Source of the DNA: Bacilli bacterium
Lineage (GTDB): Bacteria > Bacillota_I > Bacilli_A > RF39 > UBA660
Direction of reading: 5' to 3'
Length of the DNA: 64,000 bases
Assembly: GCA_028691955.1 (NCBI GenBank)
Contig: JAQUYH010000001.1
Location: 1 to 64,000, forward strand
The position numbers and the translations under genes are program-made. Below are positions 59,564-64,000 of this stretch, one piece after another. Position 1 is the stretch's first letter. Each line of letters begins with the position of its first letter. The notes beneath the pieces were generated by a model. That model ran no database searches and had not been told where the DNA came from. It saw only the letters and a program-made list of their open reading frames with translations.

Positions 59564-60387
59564 AAGGTTTAATAGTAAAAAACATTAGTAATGATTATAC
59601 TGTTTTAGCTAACAACAATTTATATGTTTGCAAATCAAGAGGAAAATTAAGAATAGAACAAATAACCCCATTAGTAGGAGACATAGTTGACTTTGATGAG
59701 AATAATAATTACATATTATCAATATATAAAAGAAAAAATAGTTTAGTTAGACCACCCGTTGCTAATATAGATCAAGTCTTAATTGTTACAAGTTGTAAAG
59801 ATCCTGATTTTAGTTCAAATTTATTAGACAAATTATTGGTGATTATTGAATATAACAAAATTAAGCCAGTAATTTGTTTTACTAAATTAGATTTGTTAAA
59901 AACAAATGAAATAAATAGAATTTCAAATATAATGAATTATTATAAAAGTATTGGATATGATGTTTACGATAATAATAACTTGGATTTATTAAAGGCAATA
60001 TTTAAAAATAAAATTACTGTTTTTACTGGTCAAAGTGGAGCTGGTAAGTCAACATTATTAAACAAATTAGATAAGAATTTAAATCTAAAGACAGATCAAA
60101 TATCACATGCTTTAGGTAGAGGAAAACATACAACTAGGCATGTCGAATTATTAAAAGTAATGGATGGTTTGATAGCTGATACACCAGGATTTTCAGCCAT
60201 ATCATTAAATGATATGAGCAAAGAAGATATTAGAGACAACTTTATTGAATTTAATAATTATAAGGATAAATGTGAGTATAGAGATTGTATGCATATACAT
60301 GAAGAAAACTGCAATATTAGAAACAATATAAGCGTTTTGAGTTCAAGATATGAAAATTATATAAAATTTATAGAAGAAAAAGGGTGA
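59560..60387 (+). CDS. rsgA: Ribosome small-subunit-dependent GTPase RsgA
   Basis: A 275-residue circularly permuted GTPase acting late in 30S maturation. N-terminal OB fold, FTKLDLL (G4-type, about 107-113), P-loop GQSGAGKSTLLNKL (about 160-173), GRGKHTTRHVEL G2 region, DTPGF G3, and a C-terminal zinc site CEYRDCMHIHEENC (about 230-243). Overlaps prkC by four bases. Its place after prkC matches Bacillus (cpgA). Confidence 0.96.
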   Translation: MKGLIVKNISNDYTVLANNNLYVCKSRGKLRIEQITPLVGDIVDFDENNNYILSIYKRKNSLVRPPVANIDQVLIVTSCKDPDFSSNLLDKLLVIIEYNKIKPVICFTKLDLLKTNEINRISNIMNYYKSIGYDVYDNNNLDLLKAIFKNKITVFTGQSGAGKSTLLNKLDKNLNLKTDQISHALGRGKHTTRHVELLKVMDGLIADTPGFSAISLNDMSKEDIRDNFIEFNNYKDKCEYRDCMHIHEENCNIRNNISVLSSRYENYIKFIEEKG

Positions 60388-60390
60388 TTT

Positions 60391-61023
60391 ATGAAAATAT
60401 CAGCATCTATTTTAGGTATGAAAGATGACTTTGAAGAGCATGTAAAAAAACTATCTGAAACAGACATTGATTATATCCATTTAGACATTATGGATGGAAT
60501 ATTTGTCAAAGAAAAAACATGGACGAAAGAAAATATATGTTTTACAAAATACTTAAATAAACCATTAGATGTACACCTTATGGTTAAGGATGTTTATAGC
60601 TATATTGACGCCTTTTCATTGTTAAATCCTGAATTTATCACATTCCACTATGAAGCTAGTAATGATGTTGATTCAGTAATAGATTATATAAAAACCAAGA
60701 ACACAAAAATTGGTATTTCAATTAATCCTGATACAAAAGTTGAAAACTTATTACCATATCTAAAATACATAGATTTGGTTCTTGTTATGTCAGTAATTCC
60801 AGGTAAAGGTGGGCAGATTTTTCAAAACAAATCAATAAACAAAATAAAAGAGTTAAAAGAAATTAAAAAGCAAAATAAATATAAATATTTAATTGAAATT
60901 GATGGCGGTATAAATGATCAAAACATTAAATCAACAGGAGCTGATATAGCAGTAGTAGGAAGCTTTATAACAGAAAGCACCAATTATCAGAACCAAATAG
61001 ATAAATTAAGAAAAAATAGTTAG
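60391..61023 (+). CDS. rpe: Ribulose-phosphate 3-epimerase
   Basis: A 210-residue TIM-barrel enzyme interconverting ribulose-5-P and xylulose-5-P. ISASILGMKDDF, IHLDIMDGIFVKEKTW (metal-binding His-Asp pair, about 32-39), DVHLMV (about 63-68), a His in TFHYEAS, LVMSVIPGKGGQIFQ (about 131-145) and EIDGGIN near 169 are in place. Starts three bases after rsgA and ends the conserved five-gene operon; murC follows by 11 bases. Confidence 0.93.
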   Translation: MKISASILGMKDDFEEHVKKLSETDIDYIHLDIMDGIFVKEKTWTKENICFTKYLNKPLDVHLMVKDVYSYIDAFSLLNPEFITFHYEASNDVDSVIDYIKTKNTKIGISINPDTKVENLLPYLKYIDLVLVMSVIPGKGGQIFQNKSINKIKELKEIKKQNKYKYLIEIDGGINDQNIKSTGADIAVVGSFITESTNYQNQIDKLRKNS

Positions 61024-61034
61024 GAAGGGACTTT

Positions 61035-62360
61035 ATGAAATATTATCTTATAGGAATAAAAGGGGCAGGTATGAGTTCATTAGCATTATTTTTAGATGAC
61101 TTGGGCTATGAAGTTATTGGCTATGATGACGCTAAAGAACATAGATTTACAGAAGATAGTCTGAAAGAAAGAAACATAGAAATTTATACAGATCCTAATC
61201 AATTCGAACTAACAAACGATATAGTTGTAGTAAGAAGTCCAGCCATAAGAGATAACCATCCAGAACTGCAAAGAGTTTTTAATTTAGGACTTAAAAATTA
61301 TCAGTATCAAGAAATGTTAGGAAAACTATCAACAAAATTTGATACTATAGGTGTTGCAGGATGCCATGGCAAAACAACAACATCTTCTATGTTAGGTCAT
61401 ATTTTTTCTAATATATCTGGTTGCAATTACATAATAGGGGATGGCCATGGTCATGCTGACAAAGAAAGTAAACGATTAGTTTTAGAGTCATGTGAATACC
61501 GTAGGCATTTCTTAAATTATGATATTAAATATGCTATTATAACCAATATTGAAATGGACCACACAGATTATTACAAAAATATGCAAGATATGTTGGATGC
61601 CTATCAGTCATTTGCCAATAATGCTAGTAAAATGGTTATTGCTTGTGGAAGTGATTCTTATACAAGATATTTAGAAGTAGATAAGCCAATATTTTATTAT
61701 GGAATAGATGATGATAACGATATAGTGGCTAAAGATGTAGAATATAGAAGTGATGGAACAAGTTTTGACGTCTTTATAGAAGACAATTACTATGGTCATT
61801 TTGATGTTCCATTATTTGGAAAACACATGCTTTTAAATGCTTTAGCAGCTATCGCAATATGTTATTATGAAAGATTAGATGCGAAAGAAGTGGCTAAACA
61901 TTTAAAAACATTTAAAGGAGCTTCTAGAAGGTTTAAAGAAACTATTATTGGAAATAACGTGATAGTTGATGATTACGCTCATCATCCAACAGAAGTAAAA
62001 GTAACTATAAAAGCTGCTAAACAAAAATATCCTGATAAAAAAATAATTGCTGTTTTTAAACCACATACATACTCTAGAGTAAAAGAGTTTCAAGATGATT
62101 TTGCTGATAGCTTAAAGATAGCAGATTATGCATACGTAATGGATATAAATCACGATAGAGAGCTACCCGAAGAATACCCTGGTATAACTCCATATACAAT
62201 CATAGATAAACTTAAAAATGCTGATTATATAAATGAAGAACAAGTAGATAAATTATTAAAATATGATAACTCAGTTATACTATTTATGAGCAGCAAAGAA
62301 ATATATATATTAGAAGAATTATATATAAAAAGATTAAAAGAAAAATTAAATATAGTATAA
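61035..62360 (+). CDS. murC: UDP-N-acetylmuramate--L-alanine ligase
   Basis: A 441-residue Mur ligase adding L-Ala to UDP-MurNAc. YLIGIKGAGMSSLALFL (N-terminal nucleotide-like loop), VRSPAIRDNHPEL, GVAGCHGKTTTSSML P-loop (about 107-121), CEYRRHFLNY, ITNIEMDHTDYY, GASRRFKE and VDDYAHHPTEVK (about 312-323), then FKPHTYSR. The order is that of MurC. AGGAAGG precedes the ATG. It directly follows rpe and is separate from the rest of the dcw genes; a terminator ends it. Confidence 0.96.
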   Translation: MKYYLIGIKGAGMSSLALFLDDLGYEVIGYDDAKEHRFTEDSLKERNIEIYTDPNQFELTNDIVVVRSPAIRDNHPELQRVFNLGLKNYQYQEMLGKLSTKFDTIGVAGCHGKTTTSSMLGHIFSNISGCNYIIGDGHGHADKESKRLVLESCEYRRHFLNYDIKYAIITNIEMDHTDYYKNMQDMLDAYQSFANNASKMVIACGSDSYTRYLEVDKPIFYYGIDDDNDIVAKDVEYRSDGTSFDVFIEDNYYGHFDVPLFGKHMLLNALAAIAICYYERLDAKEVAKHLKTFKGASRRFKETIIGNNVIVDDYAHHPTEVKVTIKAAKQKYPDKKIIAVFKPHTYSRVKEFQDDFADSLKIADYAYVMDINHDRELPEEYPGITPYTIIDKLKNADYINEEQVDKLLKYDNSVILFMSSKEIYILEELYIKRLKEKLNIV

Positions 62361-62373
62361 TTATCAAACAGAT

Positions 62374-62397
62374 AAAGACTAAATAAATAGTCTTTTT
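62374..62397 (+). terminator. Intrinsic terminator
   Basis: AAAGACTA pairs with TAGTCTTT around AATAAA, followed by T-rich sequence; closes the rlmN-murC gene run. Confidence 0.9.
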
Positions 62398-62477
62398 AAT
62401 TTTACAAAAAATAGGAGGTATGATATACTCAGTTTGGATTATTTATTAAAGAATGACAACATATTAGAAAGGATTTT

Positions 62478-63536
62478 ATGAAAATAGCAGTTCTAATACC
62501 GTCTTTAAATCCTGATGAAAAGTTAATAAATTACGTTCAAAAACTAATAGAAACGGGCTTTGAAAAGATTATCATTGTTAATGATGGCAGTAATTCAGAT
62601 TATGACAAAATATTTAATCAATTAAAAGAATATCCAGAATGCATTGTATTAAAACATGATATAAACCAAGGCAAAGGAAGAGCGCTTAAAACAGGATTTA
62701 ATTATTATTTAAATACCCTAACTGATTATCAAGGATTAGTAACAGCAGATAGTGATGGTCAACATAGTCCAGAAGATACAATGAAAGTTGCTCAAAATTT
62801 ATTGGAAAATAATAATTGTTTAATACTAGGTTCTAGAGATTTTAAAGGAAAAGACGTTCCTTTTAAAAGTAGAAATGGCAATAAAATAACAACTTCTGTT
62901 TTTAAAATGCTATATGGAAAATATATTGGAGACACACAAACCGGATTAAGAGGCTTAACAAACAACCAAGTTTCTTTCTGCACAACTATAAATGGTGAAC
63001 GATTTGAATATGAAACAAATATGTTAATTGCTTGCGTTAAAAATAAAGTAGAAATAAAAGAAATTCCAATAGACACAATTTACTTAAATAATAATGAAAC
63101 ATCTCATTTTAACCCAATAAAAGATTCCATTAAAATATATAAAGCAATGTTTTCAGAATTTTTACGTTTTACTTTCTCTGGAATAACATCTTTTATAATA
63201 GATATACTTATATTTAGTATATTAGCTAATATTTTTTTCATTAATATTGATGCAGTATCATCAATTATTATGGCTACTATATTTGCTAGAATAATATCAT
63301 CATTGATTAATTTCTTTTTAAATAAAACAGTTGTTTTTAATAGTAAACAAAGTAAAAGAAAATTAATTATAAAATATTATATATTATGCATTATACAAAT
63401 GCTTTCATCCGCACTATTAGTCTCAATTTTATTCACATTAACACCTTTAAGTAAAGTAGTGTGTAAAATAATTATTGATTCAATTCTTTTCTTAGTAAGT
63501 TATAGAATTCAAAGTCATTACATTTTTAAAAAATAA
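62478..63536 (+). CDS. Family 2 glycosyltransferase fused to GtrA domain
   Basis: A 352-residue protein. Residues 1-215 are a GT-A glycosyltransferase: LIPSLNPDEKLINYV, IIVNDGSNSDYDKI (about 33-46), NQGKGRALKTGFNYYL and TADSDGQHSP (DxD-type DSD, about 91-100). Residues 225-350 form a GtrA-type domain with four TM helices (ending in a LFLVSYRIQSHYIFKK segment). Such fusions make or flip undecaprenyl-phosphate-linked sugars used on teichoic acids or other envelope glycans. AAAGGA precedes the ATG. Monocistronic with a terminator. Confidence 0.93.
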   Translation: MKIAVLIPSLNPDEKLINYVQKLIETGFEKIIIVNDGSNSDYDKIFNQLKEYPECIVLKHDINQGKGRALKTGFNYYLNTLTDYQGLVTADSDGQHSPEDTMKVAQNLLENNNCLILGSRDFKGKDVPFKSRNGNKITTSVFKMLYGKYIGDTQTGLRGLTNNQVSFCTTINGERFEYETNMLIACVKNKVEIKEIPIDTIYLNNNETSHFNPIKDSIKIYKAMFSEFLRFTFSGITSFIIDILIFSILANIFFINIDAVSSIIMATIFARIISSLINFFLNKTVVFNSKQSKRKLIIKYYILCIIQMLSSALLVSILFTLTPLSKVVCKIIIDSILFLVSYRIQSHYIFKK

Positions 63537-63562
63537 AGGATACATTTTATATCCTTTTTTTG
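63535..63562 (+). terminator. Intrinsic terminator
   Basis: AAAGGATA pairs with TATCCTTT around CATTTTA, followed by seven T. Confidence 0.9.
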
Positions 63563-63617
63563 TTTAACTTTACAAATTAATAGATATCTATGATATAATA
63601 ATTCTGGAGTTGATAAT

Positions 63618-64000
63618 ATGAAAGTTATTATTAGTGCAGGTGGGACTGGAGGACATATTTACCCAGCCCTAGCTATTGTAAATAAAATAAAAGAAAAAAA
63701 TCCTTCCAGCACTTTCTTATATATAGGAACACATAATCGCATGGAAAAAGACATCGTTCCAAACCACAATATTCCATTTAAATCAATTAAAGTATATGGC
63801 TTTTATAGAAAACATATATTCAAGAATTTTAAAACAATTTATTTTTTAATAATTAGTTATTTTAAATGCCGTAAAATTATAAAAAAATTTAACCCCGATA
63901 TAGTAATAGGGGTAGGAGGCTATGTAACCGCTCCTGTTATTTTAGCTGCTTCAAAATTAAAATATAAAACTATAATTCACGAGCAAAATAGTATACCAGG
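63618..64000 (+). CDS. murG: UDP-GlcNAc:lipid I N-acetylglucosaminyltransferase MurG (5' part)
   Basis: The first 127 codons of murG; the gene continues past the window end. VIISAGGTGGHIYPALAI (residues 3-20) is the MurG G-loop, followed by a YIGTHNRMEKDIVP segment and VIGVGGYVTAPVILAA with IIHEQNSIPG at the edge, matching the GGY.S.P...A and HEQN motifs. It makes lipid II on the cytoplasmic membrane face. TATAAT and GGAGTTGAT lie just upstream. Confidence 0.96.
   Translation, partial: MKVIISAGGTGGHIYPALAIVNKIKEKNPSSTFLYIGTHNRMEKDIVPNHNIPFKSIKVYGFYRKHIFKNFKTIYFLIISYFKCRKIIKKFNPDIVIGVGGYVTAPVILAASKLKYKTIIHEQNSIP

Overview
The window is AT-rich DNA from a low-GC Gram-positive bacterium. Promoters are TTGACA/TATAAT-like, ribosome binding sites are AGGAGG or AGGTGAT, and TAA, TAG and TGA all end genes while Trp is TGG, so the code is standard. 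Gene order (rplU-prp-rpmA, yqeG-yqeH, rlmN-prpC-prkC-rsgA-rpe, mraZ-rsmH-ftsL-PBP, 6S RNA next to tcdA) is Bacillota-like. A cell wall is present (MurC, MurG, PBP with PASTA). I read it as an uncultured gut-type Bacilli lineage near the Erysipelotrichales/RF39 side; this placement is inference.

Bases 1-8923 are the right-hand part of an integrated element. It has a leftward tyrosine integrase and XRE repressor, a divergent excisionase-like gene, a replication-type winged-helix gene, small membrane and XRE genes, and at its right end a cargo pair: a ParB/Srx-like protein and a D12-class adenine methyltransferase. It ends in the 3' half of a tRNA-Lys(CTT) gene followed by that tRNA's own terminator; the left end and intact tRNA lie outside the window. 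The int/repressor/divergent xis/rep order resembles phage-inducible islands, but no packaging or conjugation genes are visible.

Bases 8924-20900 hold small chromosomal operons: tandem SDR reductases (the first lacks the catalytic Lys), a frameshifted membrane protein, DUF2177, a queuosine-salvage glycosidase, a PHP phosphoesterase, two YgjV proteins (one fused to a GNAT domain), an alpha/beta hydrolase, an ASCH protein, a DUF3048 protein and a tRNA-Ile/Asn/Glu cluster.

Bases 20900-33120 carry YqeG/YqeH, the L21 leader with rplU-prp-rpmA, two prepilin-like proteins (one a pilin/BspA-LRR chimera), a radical SAM protein, a YfcC transporter, a broken Ig-like/C39-like gene, a metallopeptidase, an M23 hydrolase and an ApbE/NusG-II/Gx-transporter trio that resembles the core of flavin-based extracellular electron transfer loci.

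Bases 33180-64000 carry a short dcw cluster with a three-repeat MraZ box, tRNA-His, many short enzyme genes (peptidase S51, GNAT, deaminase, HD hydrolase, RdgB-like), a broken HAD gene, a MacB-like ABC transporter, polA, ackA, nrnA, 6S RNA, tcdA, tmcAL, a SufU-like scaffold, the rlmN-prpC-prkC-rsgA-rpe operon, murC, a GT2-GtrA protein and the start of murG. Nearly every operon ends in a clear intrinsic terminator, and many start with an extended -10 (TGnTATAAT) placed only a few bases before the ribosome binding site.
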